Positions 1 to 11,779 of a stretch of DNA of 64,000 bases are shown here, one piece after another. Under the pieces are notes generated by a model. The model worked only from the letters and a program-made list of their open reading frames with translations, did not search any database and was not told where the DNA came from. Source of the DNA: Stachybotrys elegans (Eukaryota; Ascomycota; Sordariomycetes; Hypocreales; Stachybotryaceae); NCBI GenBank assembly GCA_020746835.1, contig JAGPNK010000017.1:682001-746000 (forward strand), read 5' to 3'. Every line of letters starts with the position of its first letter. Positions within the stretch are counted from its first letter, which is position 1. The position numbers and the translations under genes were made by a program.

Positions 1-1011
1 CCGCGCCAGATCTCGCCTCTCCAAAGTCAGAGAGCAGCATTGGCCCAGCTTTTGGCCGCATAAGACGTGACAAATAGATTGTTCTGTCCTGGGACACGGG
101 CTTCCGAGCTACCGGGTTCGAAAACTCCTGATCCTCCAGAAAGCGCAGCTGCGCATCGCTGTCCAAGCCCAGAAGCAAGTTTCCAGGGTGCACATCTGTC
201 GATTATCAGGGTACAGTACCTCGTGAGAATTATCTCATTCTGATGCATACCTGTATGAACAATGTTGGCCTCACTGTGGAGAAAATCGAGGGCTTTCAGA
301 AGCTCTTCCACTGCGCCTTTGACAAACATCTCGTCAAAGCCACCGGTGGGCTGAAATACAAGCTTCATATCTCGAAGGCTCATCTGAGCAGCCTGGAAGA
401 CGAGCACAACATGTCGACCGCGCGGTCCATCTATTTGGAAGGAGTCCAATAGTCGCCGGATATTCTTCCTACCTGGTTTTGTTGTTGTTTCGAGCCTTGC
501 CTCCATTTCCTCATAAAGGGGCAGCTCTCTATGGAACCGCGATGAGTCTATGTATACCTTAAGGGCGACATATCGATGATCCCTTGGATGATGGTGAGCA
601 AAAATACCTAATAGCTTAGTGGGAATCTAAATACCTAAGGTCTCTGGCAAGCCATATGGTCGATGAACTGCCAAAGCCAAGCTTGGCGACTGTCTGGTAT
701 CGACTACCAAACACCTCGCCCAGGCGGACAGGATAGAAGCGATCAGCAACATAGTCGGGCAGCTCTTCCTCTTCCACCTTTTGGCCTTGGCCAACAAGAC
801 TGAAACCGGTAGTGGGGAATGACCGTGGCGCTTCGGGTGGTGTCGTGCGCTGTGTGAGCTGGCTGATGGAGCTGGCCAGCTTTGTCCATGTCGAAGCCAT
901 GGGAAAACAACAGGGTAATTGGTTTGGCGGTGATAGGTAGTGTCTTTGGAAACAATGTGCTCTTTTCGACAGAAGTAAAGGGAGGGAATTCAACCCACGT
1001 TGCGACACCAT
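1..1011 (-). CDS. SRPK-like serine/threonine protein kinase, 3' end beyond window
   Basis: This is the N-terminal half of a protein kinase; the gene runs off the left edge. Exons read 635-1011, 251-582 and 1-195, joined over GT-AG introns 583-634 and 196-250. The joined protein shows a glycine-rich loop ([16 protein letters not shown]), the ATP-binding lysine in VALKVY, the catalytic loop HTDVHPGN and the metal-binding SDFGEAR. HTD in place of HRD and the long insert between catalytic loop and DFG are typical of the SR-protein kinase family expanded in filamentous fungi. The first Met could be at 1011 or 900 (MASTWTK); the leader from 1011 is rich in Leu and Arg and could be a targeting sequence or simply 5' UTR. 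All visible catalytic residues are intact, so it is probably active. Substrate unknown. A related kinase lies at 49758-51337. Confidence 0.8.
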
Positions 1012-1391
1012 GATGCTTTGTAGGGTTATTGCATCAGCTCAACAAGAGTGCAGGGGAAAACTATTCCAAATTCATCAATGGGAGCCACACGGCAAATTGT
1101 GCTGCGGCATACCCAGGGCTGTATTCGGCGGCCTTCTATAGCCAGCAACGCTAGCTCAGAGACGACTCTGAAGCCTAGGTTGATGAAGGTTGTGATAGCT
1201 AGGTCTATGAGGGCTGCAAGGGAAATAGGGGGGGTCATGTGACCTCGTCTTCCAAGGCATCACAACTTTTAATCTAGGCTTCGGAGCCTTCACGACATTC
1301 CACAACACCAAGCGCGAATCTCGCCATAGTTCAGCCTTCTGTATAACCAGACCAAAACAAAACGAAAAGGAAAATTGTCTCTCTACAACTA
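1012..1391. other. Intergenic spacer between kinase and T5orf172 gene
   Basis: This spacer carries the promoter of the leftward kinase gene and the 3' flank of the T5orf172 gene. Short open frames on both strands have no recognisable domain. I see no gene. Confidence 0.5.
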
Positions 1392-3491
1392 TCATACACG
1401 TAACCTTATGACGACCCTCGTCCGTCTTCGCGATATTCTCACAACAGTGTCCTGCCTCAAATCCAAATCCTCTGCCGATTCGGATTGAGCTTGTCTACTC
1501 TTCGTAGGCTTCACCTTCTGCCTTATGACCTTGACTAGCGTCTTCGGCTTGAGAGCCTGGAGGACTTTGCCAGGCTTGCTCTTCTTGTCACTGTTGCTGT
1601 GAGAAGCCTCCGTGATCGCAGCAGTCCCCATGCGACTCTGAAGCTCGTCTATCAACGCCGCGTCCAACACCACGGCCAGCGGCGCCAGTGGTCTAGCTTC
1701 ACTCTTTGCCTCCTGTGCCTTCCTCATTTTCAGTCCCTCGTCCAGAAGAACCAAATTGCCTTTAGCAGGCAGCTTCATCAAAGCTTCAAAAGCCTGCACA
1801 ATGCCACCAGCGTTTGCCAGTATATCATAGACTTGTCTTGCCTTGGAAAGGACATCATAGGCTTCATTCGCTTCTCCAAGACGCTCCTTATCCAGGACAG
1901 GGGCGAAGCGAAGCCACAGCTCGACAGTGTTCAGGATGTGTTCGCGTGTAGTAAGAAAGATTTCGTTGTGTTTTTGCTGACACTTGCACGTGAACTTGAC
2001 CCTCTGGGGAGCAAGGTCAAGCTTTATTAGCGTTTCAACACGGAAGGCAGATATCCCCTTTGCGCTTTTGGCGACCATAGGGCCCACGCAAGGCAGATGG
2101 TCACCGTGGCGTCCCTGCAGTTCTTGTTCGGTTTTACCGATCTTGAACAGGAAGTCGATGATTTCCTTGCTGCCTTTGTTCTTCATGCTGGCGACATAGA
2201 CGGTTCCAGACTTTTTGTCGACTTTGAATTGTTCGCCCGACGTCGCCTTGTTGTCGATCATTCGCCTGATTTCCTTCATCAAATCCTTTTTTGGTCCTGG
2301 GTACTTTTTTAACTTCAGTCCCTTGTACCGTTTTTTCAGGTCCTCGATGCTTGGCACCTCCTGATGGAAGCCATTGGAGGAATCCGGTTGCTTGTCGTTC
2401 CCGATTTCAGATACTTCAGGACTCTCAGGAGCCGTTCCTAGAGGTTGAAAGCTTCTGAGCGCTTCTGCCTCCTTGGCTGGGTGCTCGTCACTGGTGATCA
2501 TAGCAGCCATTCGACTGCTCCTGGCCCTCGTCATAGGAGAAGGAGCTGCATGTCTGAGAGAGCGAGATGAGAGGATAGAGGGCTCCTCCTCTTTAGCCTC
2601 AGTCTCCTCAGTTTTGTGAGCCTCCGTCTCGGTCTTCTTTGGCGGCATCCTCCCTCCAAAGAGGGTTCGTCTCGGCGACGGGCCCCCCCCTGCCAGAAAG
2701 GGTTCCTCATCCTCGGCCTCTTCAATCTTGATATCAATCTCGTCGGCGTTCATGATCGAGGCTCGGGTGGCTCTGCGTGTACGTGAGTATATCGGAGACG
2801 CTTCTTCGTTCTTGGTCGGGTAGTCCGAAAAGCTTGAGGAGGTCGAGAAGTTGGTCATTGGCGTGATTTGGTCATCAGGGCTTCTGAAGGTGAACGTGCT
2901 GCCCTTTGAGCTCAGGACACTGTCGGGAGTGCTGCTGTATACATCCTCGAAGCTCTTGCCTGATTCTCGCCAGTTGGACAGTCGATATCTAGGAGGAGTT
3001 GGTTGGATGGTACTTGGGCCAGGTCTTCGCGGACTGCCTCGACCGGATTCTTGGGAGTCACTGTCGCTCCCAGCACCTTCTCTTTTGATCTGAATGTCGA
3101 AAATGATCGAAGACGAAGAGCTTCGACTGTTCTCTGCCATGACTGATAAAGCGGTTGGTCCGAATAGATCATCTTTCGTTGCCGAGGCTTCGAGGTGGGC
3201 ATGAATCATATCGGTGATGGCATCGACATGATACGCGCAGCAGAGCCTCTCCAGAATGTTGCGCACGTTGCGTTTGTCTGTGCGGCTCTCTTCATCATTG
3301 CCTGCGTCTTTGTGCAATATGTGCCGCAGGTCTTTCACAAGATCGATGGCAGCTCTGTCTGCAAAGCGCTTCTTCCCCCCTCTAAAAATACCGCATCGCT
3401 CATTTTGTATGTTGTTGCCGAGGCATTGCCAAAGATCATCTTTGACATAGACTTGCAGCCTGTCGTTGATGTCGGCAAAAGCCAAAGCCAT
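1392..3491 (-). CDS. T5orf172 (DUF1766, GIY-YIG superfamily) domain protein
   Basis: A single-exon gene of about 699 residues when started at MALAFADIN; an in-frame Met 24 codons upstream (3563) is possible but gives an unlikely leader. The first 120 residues are basic and helical. A long low-complexity Ser/Glu-rich middle (about 130-410) looks disordered. The C-terminal third holds GTVYVAS, then LFKIGKTEQEL, then CKCQQKHNEIF and a closing TVELWLRF helix. That order (YVY strand, KIGKT, cysteine pair, H-x-E-x-F, terminal W helix) matches the T5orf172 fold, a relative of the GIY-YIG nucleases known from phage T5 and expanded in ascomycetes. DNA binding or cleavage is the family expectation; the cellular role of the fungal proteins is not known to me. 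The C-terminus is Lys/Arg-rich, which fits nucleic-acid binding or a nuclear location. Confidence 0.7.
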   Translation of the reverse strand: MALAFADINDRLQVYVKDDLWQCLGNNIQNERCGIFRGGKKRFADRAAIDLVKDLRHILHKDAGNDEESRTDKRNVRNILERLCCAYHVDAITDMIHAHLEASATKDDLFGPTALSVMAENSRSSSSSIIFDIQIKREGAGSDSDSQESGRGSPRRPGPSTIQPTPPRYRLSNWRESGKSFEDVYSSTPDSVLSSKGSTFTFRSPDDQITPMTNFSTSSSFSDYPTKNEEASPIYSRTRRATRASIMNADEIDIKIEEAEDEEPFLAGGGPSPRRTLFGGRMPPKKTETEAHKTEETEAKEEEPSILSSRSLRHAAPSPMTRARSSRMAAMITSDEHPAKEAEALRSFQPLGTAPESPEVSEIGNDKQPDSSNGFHQEVPSIEDLKKRYKGLKLKKYPGPKKDLMKEIRRMIDNKATSGEQFKVDKKSGTVYVASMKNKGSKEIIDFLFKIGKTEQELQGRHGDHLPCVGPMVAKSAKGISAFRVETLIKLDLAPQRVKFTCKCQQKHNEIFLTTREHILNTVELWLRFAPVLDKERLGEANEAYDVLSKARQVYDILANAGGIVQAFEALMKLPAKGNLVLLDEGLKMRKAQEAKSEARPLAPLAVVLDAALIDELQSRMGTAAITEASHSNSDKKSKPGKVLQALKPKTLVKVIRQKVKPTKSRQAQSESAEDLDLRQDTVVRISRRRTRVVIRLRV

Positions 3492-4659
3492 CGTGCTTGT
3501 CGTGGTAATCGGTGGAGAATGGGTCCCTTGCACAACTGTACAGCAAACTGGATACAGGAACAATTTATATACCTAGTCTGCGTGTCAGACACCATTTACT
3601 GATCTGTAACCGAGAAAGGGGGGACTCCCCTCGCGGTCTGGCCGAATCTTGGCCCCCAGCCCAGCCTCCTTTCCTCTGCATGCCATGCTGCACGAAACGG
3701 CCCAAGCTCTATGGCTGGGAGGCGTTCCCCATGTTCAAACGGTCCATATCGTGAATTTTACTGGGTAGCTGGGCATACCCTGGCTTGGTGTTCTGCATGT
3801 TGGTTCTCACATCGCCCAATCCGGCAAACCTCAGCCCATTCCATCCGGGCGGGTAGACCAGGTATAGAATCCTTCCTGCAATGGCGCGAGACAGCCTTAC
3901 AGGGTCCCGTGGTGTGTGTTCTCCACGCGAACCATGGCGATGCCTCGGCTGTGCAGCTGCACCTCGATACACGGTCTTATGGTGTCGTATGACCGACCGC
4001 CATCCAGCACCGCCATCCAGGATTTTCCAGAAGCTATGGCATGGGCCATTGCCTAAAAAAGGGGACGGACTCTTGATCCGGTTATCTCTTCCCCAGTTTC
4101 AGTGTTACACCGGGTTGCAGGCATCACGACTCCTTAAGAGCACGAGCCATCAGGCTGACGATTTGACAAGGGAGAATATGTCGGCAGATATTATCTGCAC
4201 TTAGGCTGGTCTCTAGCCGATAAGCCGTGTATGCCTTGTTCCTTGGTTGATTCTTCCAGCCTCCTGGATTCTTTTGCTTTGCTTACTGTGCGCCTTGGCG
4301 TTGCGTGCCATCAGCAAGTGACCAGATGAAATTGCGGCATATTCGGCACCCGTGGTGTATAGACGCCATGAGGCTGTGGCACGATATGGAATCAATACTG
4401 GCAGCTTAGATGTATGCTCTCATGATTCAAAGTTGTTGAAAAGCACGCTTTGCCTGGAGGAAGCCCAAGGCTGATAACACGGCTCCACGTTCCGATACAA
4501 CCCGGAGGATGTCGGGCAACTCCCGATCATCCCTGGGTGTTTCATCTCTTGGACAGGATAGAAATGGATCTTATTGTACAGACTAGTGTTCTCTTTATAG
4601 TATCAATCGCCAACTCCATGCAAAAGACAATACGCCATGACTGCATCGCTATTCATTCT
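3492..4659. other. Intergenic, no gene seen
   Basis: About 1.2 kb with only short open frames on either strand, none with a domain or a convincing splice pattern. It contains the promoter of the T5orf172 gene (reading left) and the 3' flank of the uniporter gene. Confidence 0.5.
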
Positions 4660-6092
4660 TCAGTCCTTTTGCTTTGCATCGTCGCCTTTATCCTTTTCCG
4701 TCTCCTCGTCTTTGGCTTCGTGGCCCTCCTTCTTGGCTCCTTTCTCCTTCTCCAGGACCTTCTTCACCCCCTTGCCGCCAAGATCCTCCATTTCGTTCCA
4801 CTCGACGTCGTACTCGCTGGCAATCATCCTGATGTCCCTTCTTATGCTGTTGGCCTCCTGGACGAGTCCTTCCCAGCGGCTCAGATCAAAGCCGCGGTTC
4901 TGGTACAGGGCATTCTGGCGTCTCGAGACAGTAATGTTCATGGCTGCCTTGTAGCTCAGGTCTCGGCTGATGAACAGGAACCACAGGTAACCGCCCATGA
5001 TGGTCGTCAGACCGGCTAGGTAGGTGACGGGTTCGACCAGGTCCCAGCCGAAATCGGTGTGAAAGGTGACGTAGTAGACAATTCCCCACCAGCCTGCCAA
5101 AACGGCGAAGCCGCCCTGGGCGAGGCGATGCGCTCCTCTGTGCGCCTCCAAGTCGCATTCTCGCTTCACCTTGGCCATCTCGTCAATCTCTCGCGATGCC
5201 CGTCGGAGACGCATGCGCATGTAGTAGGTGCGGTCGCCGAAGCTGGGCACCGCGACGCGAATCTCCTTGTCGTAGCCTTCGATGCCAATGGCAAACTCGC
5301 GGCCTCGGGCGGCGTCCCTGATAAAGTCGCCCAGCTCTGTGCTGCCACTCCATCGAACCCACCGGGCTCCCTCGTGATCCCGCTCGGGCCCTTCCCGGCC
5401 GAGACCAGAGTATGAGGCAACGTTTTCGTTCTCCCCGGTATTCTGCTTAGACTCTTGACGGTCTGCCTCAGCGCGGAAGGTGATGTCTGGGAGCTTCTCC
5501 CTGGAACCGACCTTGAGAGGCGGTAGCTCGGCTTGTAGTAGCCTTTCGAGGTAGGACAAGGGCTGATGGGGGTGCACGAGGATGGCCAGCGGAGAGGCTT
5601 TTTCGTCGCTCCGGTGTTCCTGCGTAGAGTCGCTCTCGTTAATGTGTTCTTGGTCGGCTCGAAACGGCAGAGGTAGAATCAGCTTGAGCAGTCGCGTCGG
5701 TGTCGTCAAGAGTCTCCCTGTCAATGGTGAGCATATGTCTGCCTGATGAGGGGAAGCACTTTACCCTTTTCCTCGTCGCCACCGGTTGGATCTGCAGTAT
5801 CCATCTCTTCTTCGGAAAGCATGTCCTTGTCCTGCCGGTGCCATGGCCGATCTTGAGTCTTTCTCTCCAAGCTGTTGTCGGATCTCTCCGGGCGCGAGTT
5901 GGGGGTCTTGATGCCGGCGCCACGGCTCTGGCCAGCAGGTTTTTCATTCCTCGCATTTGAAGACACAGCGAAGGCGCGGCAGAACCGCGACATGGGTATC
6001 GTATTTGCGAGTCTTGGGCACAGGAGTGGTGGCCGGGTCGCAGCAACGCGACACAGACGGTGTGTGGCGGCTCGCCCAATTGCAAAGTTCAT
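4660..6092 (-). CDS. MCU: Mitochondrial calcium uniporter pore subunit (MCU)
   Basis: Two exons, 5765-6092 and 4660-5717, split by a 47-bp intron (5718-5764, GT..AG with a CTCAC branch-like site), give 461 residues. The N-terminus ([20 protein letters not shown]) is Arg-rich without acids, a typical matrix-targeting presequence. A folded N-terminal domain is followed by a coiled coil, then two membrane helices joined by the selectivity filter WDLVEP (W near residue 333), the WDxxEP signature whose Asp and Glu coordinate calcium in the inner-membrane pore. A second helix ([13 protein letters not shown]) and a Lys/Glu-rich matrix tail follow. Ascomycete MCU proteins are known to work without the animal EMRE subunit; no regulator gene is seen nearby. 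The start is chosen because it supplies the presequence and the downstream splice keeps frame. Confidence 0.92.
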
Positions 6093-8421
6093 GGCGCCAA
6101 TTGCCTCGCCCTAGGACCTCGAGGTATGTTCCGTCGGCTGGCAAAGGCAGATAAAATCAACAGGCAGACGAGAAACTTTAACGAGGATGGAGAAATCCGG
6201 CCAAGTTAAGCATCTGGCACGTGGGGAGCTGGAGACTTGGCTCCCGCGTTCCTGAAGGCGATGACGTCAAATGGCATGGATAAGCATTTACGGATGCGTT
6301 GCACAGCTTGTCGATCGGAGGTGCATGTCTTTTATTGTTTTTTTCCTTTCTTTTTTCCTTTTTTTTTTCCTGTTTGCTCTCATAATTAGTTTTCTCTTCT
6401 TCCCTAATTTTTCATCTTTTATTTTCCTTCTTGGTTGATTGTGCTGTTCTGTTCCTTTTGTTTGGTTATAGGCTTCATTACCCGCTGAGGCACAGATTGA
6501 TGACGACAATGACCCCTAGAGCACCGCCCCGGATCAGAGCTCAACTCCGCAACGAACGGCCACATGACGACAGGTTGCAGGCATCATGCTCGCCAGCTCA
6601 TCTCACAACCACATTAGCAGGGGAAAACTTGGCATGCGTTTAACCAAGTTGGTTCCATACTCCGGTCGCTTAGGTTAAGGTTATCTAAAATTAGGGCCCT
6701 TGGGGGAGTGAAGCTTTTCCGGCGGTGCGCATTTAGGACGGCCTGCCAAAAGAAGTTTGGACTTGCCTCAGCAGTTGCGAAATTTAATGCAAGCTTACAA
6801 GTAGGTAGCGATGGCATCGAGTTTCTGTCAACTCGATGTACACGTTGAGCACAATTTCGTACAGGTACATTGTGGTCGGACATACGAAATCGAGTTGACC
6901 AATGTGGTGGTGGGGGAAAGAAATAAGGGAAAGAAACAAGCAGAACAACCAAGTCATCAGAACTCCAACGCAACATCCTTAGGCGTGAATGAGGATTTCC
7001 AGAGGCGTAGTAAAATAATTCAAGTAGCACCAGGCACAGAACCATGTGGAAGACGCGTAGGTACATGCGGTCGGCATGGTTGAACGTAGAGGGTATAGGG
7101 TAGGTATTGACTGGCAGCGATGAACAGGCTGCACCTACAGCGCCTACAGCGCCTGCACCAAATATTGAGCGGCTTGGCACCAGACATTACGAATACGCAA
7201 CATTTCAACCAACGAGTCCGTTGCCCTATCACTCCAGACAGACAAGGATAGGGCAGGTAAATGCAAGACTTGTTTCGAAGACGGGCTCCGAAAGCGAAAA
7301 CGCGAGGCTGGTCGGAGAAAAAGGGTGTTTCGGGTGGTAATTCCTACGTGGGCTATTGGCGATTCAATAAAGGGCTGCATAGTAAGAAGGATCGTGCCCA
7401 GCGCCCAAGACGCTCTGCTCAGCTCTGGAGCACGGGCAATTGCACAGAGCAGACAGAAGTGATGCATGCACGATGGATGGGAATGGGGACGAGAATGGGC
7501 GGAATGAGAGACAAGAGAGGTTGGGACGTGATAGCGCGGGCACTTGTCACGGACAGAAACTCGCCGAACATGTGGCTGCTATAATTGGATAGTGTCCGTC
7601 TGGGTAGGGCGACCCGGAGTAGACTTACCCTAGGGCGGTCGAAAGCGCTGGAGGATGAATGAATAAGCTGAGCCTGATCCTGAGCACAGATGCTGCAGCG
7701 GGTGGACAGCTTCGAGTAGATCCACGTGGGCAAGCCATGGACAATTAGAATGGCAATGTCTCTAACGCCCCGGCATGGGATCTCCGTATCTGTGTACGAG
7801 GCAATAATTGATAGCTATAGTCAATTGAGTCTGGGGCAGCACGCCGTAAGAAAGTCCGCAACGAAGGAGATGGAGTAATATAGTGTGCCCTCAGGACAGG
7901 ACAGAGGGAAACAGTAAGACCAGGTGAGACGGCCCCGCCCTTGGTTGCCGGCGGCTTATCGACTGGATGGGAAAATGCCAAAATAAGAGCAGCCGATCCA
8001 GGGTGATGCAGGCAGGGTCCGAAGGGCGAAGGGGCACGCACAGCGAGGGGCTGCGGCCAATTGCCCGTCTCGGAGCATTCCAATTCTCACTCACTCCCTC
8101 AGTCGAGCTGTCTGCCTGTGCAATCCCACCGACTCTGCTCGTCTTAATAACCAGCCTCTACACCACCCACCGCTCCCGTCAGATCCAAGCCCATCATCAT
8201 CTTCTTCGCTTCATCTTCTTCTTCTTCGTGTTCCGTCTTTCGAGATACCCTCCTCTGCTTTGTCGCCGACCGCACTACCTATCCACCTCCACCAAAGCAG
8301 CTACCTACCTTATCTGGCTTAATTCTTTTTACCCCTCCATCACCGCCACTACCTTCACTACCTTCACCACCTTTTACCACCACCACCACCTCCTCCTCCT
8401 CAAACACCACAGCTATTCAAA
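6093..8421. other. 2.3-kb intergenic region with pyrimidine tracts
   Basis: No gene is convincing. A T/C-rich tract lies at about 6315-6440. Two exact copies of the 9-mer CTACAGCGC sit at 7135-7152. From about 8160 the plus strand becomes strongly CT-rich (many TCTTC repeats) up to the decarboxylase start codon, the usual pyrimidine-rich leader of a well-expressed fungal gene. An open minus frame at 6614-7180 has no domain. Confidence 0.55.
6827..6899. repeat. Short imperfect inverted repeat (potential hairpin)
   Basis: GTCAACTCGAT at 6827-6837 is the exact reverse complement of ATCGAGTTGAC at 6889-6899. The centre is also near-palindromic (ACAAT..GTAC-AG-GTAC-ATTGT). The whole could fold into a 73-nt hairpin. 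Function unknown; it may be a decayed mobile-element end. Confidence 0.4.
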
Positions 8422-9647
8422 ATGGCGGACAAGGTCTACCGTGCCAGCACCACTGCTCCCGTCAACATTGCCGTTGTCAAGTATGTCCCCCCTCCTCGCC
8501 ATTCGCTTGAATGCTAACCCCTCACCCCCCCAGGTACTGGGGCAAGCGTGACGCCAAGCTCAACCTCCCTACCAACTCGTCCCTCTCCGTCACCCTCTCC
8601 CAGGACGACCTCCGCACCCTCACCACCGCCTCGGCCTCGGCCTCGTACTCGGGCGACGACACCCTCATCCTCAATGGCGAGGTCTCGGACATCTCGGGTG
8701 CCCGCACCCAGGCCTGCCTGCGCGAGCTGCGTGCCCGCCGCGCCGCCCTCGAGGCCGCCAACTCGGACCTCCCCAAGCTGTCCACCTACCCGCTGAAGAT
8801 TGTCTCCGAGAACAACTTCCCCACCGCCGCCGGGCTGGCCTCATCCGCCGCCGGTTTCGCCGCCCTCGTCCGCGCCATTGCCGACCTCTACGAGCTGCCC
8901 GAGTCCCCCTCTGACCTGTCCCTCATCGCCCGCCAGGGCTCCGGCTCCGCCTGCCGCAGTCTGTTTGGCGGCTACGTCGCCTGGAGGATGGGCGAGCAGG
9001 CCGACGGCCTCGACTCGCGCGCCGACCTCGTTGCCGAGGCCTCCCACTGGCCCGACATGCGCGCCCTGATCCTCGTCGTCAGCGCCGCCAAGAAGGGCGT
9101 CTCCTCCAGCTCCGGCATGCAGCAGACTGTCGCCACCTCGGGCATGTTCAAGGAGCGCATCACCACCGTCGTCCCCAAGATGATGGACCTGATGGAGGAG
9201 TCCATCAAGAACAAGGACTTTGAGCAGTTTGCCGAGGTCACCATGCGCGACTCCAACTCCTTCCACGCCACCTGCGCCGACACCTACCCCCCCATCTTCT
9301 ACATGAACGACGTCTCCAAGACGGCCATCCGCGCCGTCGAGTACATCAACGCCAAGGCCGGCCGCACCGTCGCCGCCTACACCTTCGACGCCGGCCCCAA
9401 CTGCGTCGTCTACTACCTCGAGAAGGATGCCCCCACCGTCCTCGGCACCTTCTACCAGGCCCTGTCCAGCGTCTCCGGCTGGAAGGAGGGCACCGCCTCC
9501 GTCAAGTCGGAGTTCCAGCTCGAGGACAACCTTGCCAGCGTCCTCAAGGATGGTGTCAGCCGCGTCATCATGACTGGTGTCGGCGAGGGCCCCCAGAAGA
9601 CCAACGAGTTCCTCGTCGCCGAGGACGGCTCCACCGTCAAGCGATAA
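8422..9647 (+). CDS. ERG19: Mevalonate diphosphate decarboxylase
   Basis: Exons 8422-8480 and 8534-9647 flank a 53-bp intron and encode 390 residues, the usual length. The enzyme converts mevalonate 5-diphosphate to isopentenyl diphosphate with ATP, the last step of the mevalonate pathway feeding sterols and other isoprenoids. The N-terminus (APVNIAVVKYWGKRD, split by the intron) is the family signature; the GHMP-kinase phosphate loop reads GLASSAAGFAAL near residue 120, followed by QGSGSACRSLFGGYVAW, and FDAGPN near residue 305 carries the catalytic Asp. Codons are almost all C- or G-ending, as in highly expressed fungal genes, which also opens a long spurious antisense frame. The CT-rich leader and short first exon agree with this start. 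Confidence 0.96.
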
Positions 9648-10146
9648 GCGGTGTCGTGGACGGCTGCGGTGACAAGTTACAGGTATAGGGAAAAATGGGA
9701 TACAGCGTGCATGATAGATCAAGAGGAGGACTGGTGAAGGGCATCTTTTGTTTAACGAATGACTTTTTATTATTCCAAAAATACAATTCAGCTTCGGGTA
9801 GCCGGCGGATAGACCGGGTAAATAACATGAGATGAGCAATTGCCACGAAATATCCAGTATTGTTTGCTTACACTTTTGTGATGTCAGTTGAGTGGTGATT
9901 CAGCGCCTCAAGACGTCGCCGGGTGTTTGCAGCTGTCGGTATCACCCAACGTTCCTTCCTCTCACCTTCCGCTTCCTGTTTGCTTTTCTCCAAATTTTCT
10001 CCCTCCGTATTTTCAAATCAAATCTTCCTTTTCCCTAACCTGCGCATCAATCTCCATCCCACTCACCAGGGACGGACCTCTTCCGCAAAGGGCATTTCTG
10101 CCAAAAGACCCCGCGCTACTGTGGAGATTGACGATAGCTATCCGCC
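9648..10146. other. Intergenic spacer
   Basis: Holds the 3' flank of ERG19 and the CT-rich promoter and leader of the RUS gene (about 9950-10060). No gene seen. Confidence 0.5.
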
Positions 10147-11580
10147 ATGGAGAGCAAGCCAGACGACACAGCCCAGCACGAGAACATGGGCGAGCTGCTG
10201 GGGCGAGGCCACGATGTCGTTGTTTCTGAGCTGGATAAGTCGGGGAATGTGAAGCGAAGATGGCTGCACACCAAGGATAACTGTGTCCTTCCGGTACTGC
10301 GTCTTTCCCCGCTTCATTGGCGTGCATTCTAACCTTGCCTCTAGATTGTTGAGAATAGGCGCAATGACTTCCTCTCTCGCTCTCTGCGCGAATGGCGCAA
10401 GACGCTCGCGGATGCCTTCCTGCCTGTCGGATTCCCACACTCGGTGTCGGCCGACTATCTGGCCTACCAGACCTACGATTCCCTCCAGGCCTTCTTCTCA
10501 ACCATCACCTCGCTGCTTGCCAACCGCGCACTCCTGCAGGGTCTGGGTGTTGGGGATGCAAACTCATCTGCCACCCATGCCCTTCTGCTGACTATTCTTA
10601 AAGACGCCATGTCTCGCATCGCCACCATCGTCTTCGCCCATCGTTTTGGCCTGCGCATCGAGCCCGATGCCAAGCGCTACCGCTTCCTTGCCGACCTGTT
10701 CAACGACACGGCCTTCTTCCTGGAGCTGTTGAGCCCAGCCCTTGGTTCGTGGGGCAAGGTCGCTGCTCTGAGCCTGGGCGAGGCGCTTCGAGCCCTCTGT
10801 GGTGTCGCAGCTGGTGCCAGCAAAGCGGCTCTCAGCGTTCACTTTGCAAAGCACGACAACCTGGCCGAACTTAACGCCAAAGAAGCCAGCCAGGAGACGG
10901 CAGTCGGTTTGGTTGGGCTGCTGGTCGGAACGATAGTAGTCAAGCACGTTGAGGACCCTCGCAGCGTCGTCGCCTTGACGGTGCTTCTCGTCCTGGCACA
11001 TCTCGGGATGAACTACCTCGCAGTGCGTAGCGTTTGTATGACATCACTGAACCGCCAGCGAGCTACGATCCTCTTTGAGCAGTACCTCACAAGTGGAAGG
11101 ATGTTGACCCCAACCGAAGTTGCTGCTCATGAGAGCATTATTTTCTGGCGCCCCGTCATCAATGACGAATCAGGCGAAGCATCGGCTTCTCTACATCTAT
11201 CCGAAGATTATGCCCGATGCTTTGGTAAAGGAGTCCAGGCTGACACCCAGATCATCGACACGCCCACATACGTTCTCTTCGTATGCCCTCAGTCTGGTGG
11301 ACTTTTGACAGCCAACGGGTTTCTTCGCACCAACGCGCAGCCTATTGATGCAATTAAAGCCTGGCACCATTTGATGCTGATTGCAAAGCGCTGGACCAAA
11401 GGTTCGCCCGGCCCGGACAAGCGTTCCATTGCATTCGAAAAATCGCCCGAGTTCGACTCGGTTCTGAGAAGCTCGTTGGAACGAAGCGGCTGGGACCTGG
11501 ATACACAGGCATTCGAGACGGGAGTACCGGTGCGTCTGGATATCTCAAAGGGAGGGGCAGGAGGAGCCAAGATTTACTAG
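10147..11580 (+). CDS. RUS1/DUF647 (root UVB-sensitive family) membrane protein
   Basis: Exons 10147-10293 and 10345-11580 (51-bp intron, phase 0) give 460 residues. The join produces the family hallmark FLPVGFPHSVSADYLAYQTYDSLQ, here split by description: FLPVGFP, then SVSADYLAYQ, then YDSLQAF. Hydrophobic segments follow (LSPALGSWGKVAALS, then a helix around VGLVGLLVGTIVV and one around VVALTVLLVLAHLGM), consistent with a multi-pass membrane protein. Plant RUS1 and RUS2 are linked to vitamin B6 and light signalling; the fungal function is not established. The ATG at 10147 is the first in frame and the splice joins cleanly to the conserved domain. It is transcribed in the same direction as ERG19 but separated by 0.5 kb, so probably a separate unit. 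Confidence 0.88.
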
Positions 11581-11779
11581 AATAGCACGTTGGCAAACCG
11601 ACATGAATGTACGATTAGAACACGATGCGAGGAAGCAGGGCGAAAGGCGATTGGTGTCAATAGATGAGAAAATCAAGCCGTCTAGTCCGAGCCATGTTAT
11701 GCAACCCCAACGCCGTCTATGGTATCATTCCACCAGTATATATTACAAGATGCTGATGCTGGATCTTACAGAGCATCCC

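Noticed and set aside
4450..5019. Plus frame of 189 codons opposite the calcium uniporter gene
   Set aside because: Overlaps the well-supported MCU exon on the other strand and has no domain.
6614..7180. Minus-strand frame of 188 codons in the ERG19 upstream region
   Set aside because: No domain, mixed composition and no splice or promoter support; it also spans the inverted repeat.
8841..9839. Long antisense frame (332 codons) over ERG19
   Set aside because: It is a mirror of the GC-rich third codon positions of ERG19, giving a Gly/Val/Asp-rich nonsense protein without a domain.
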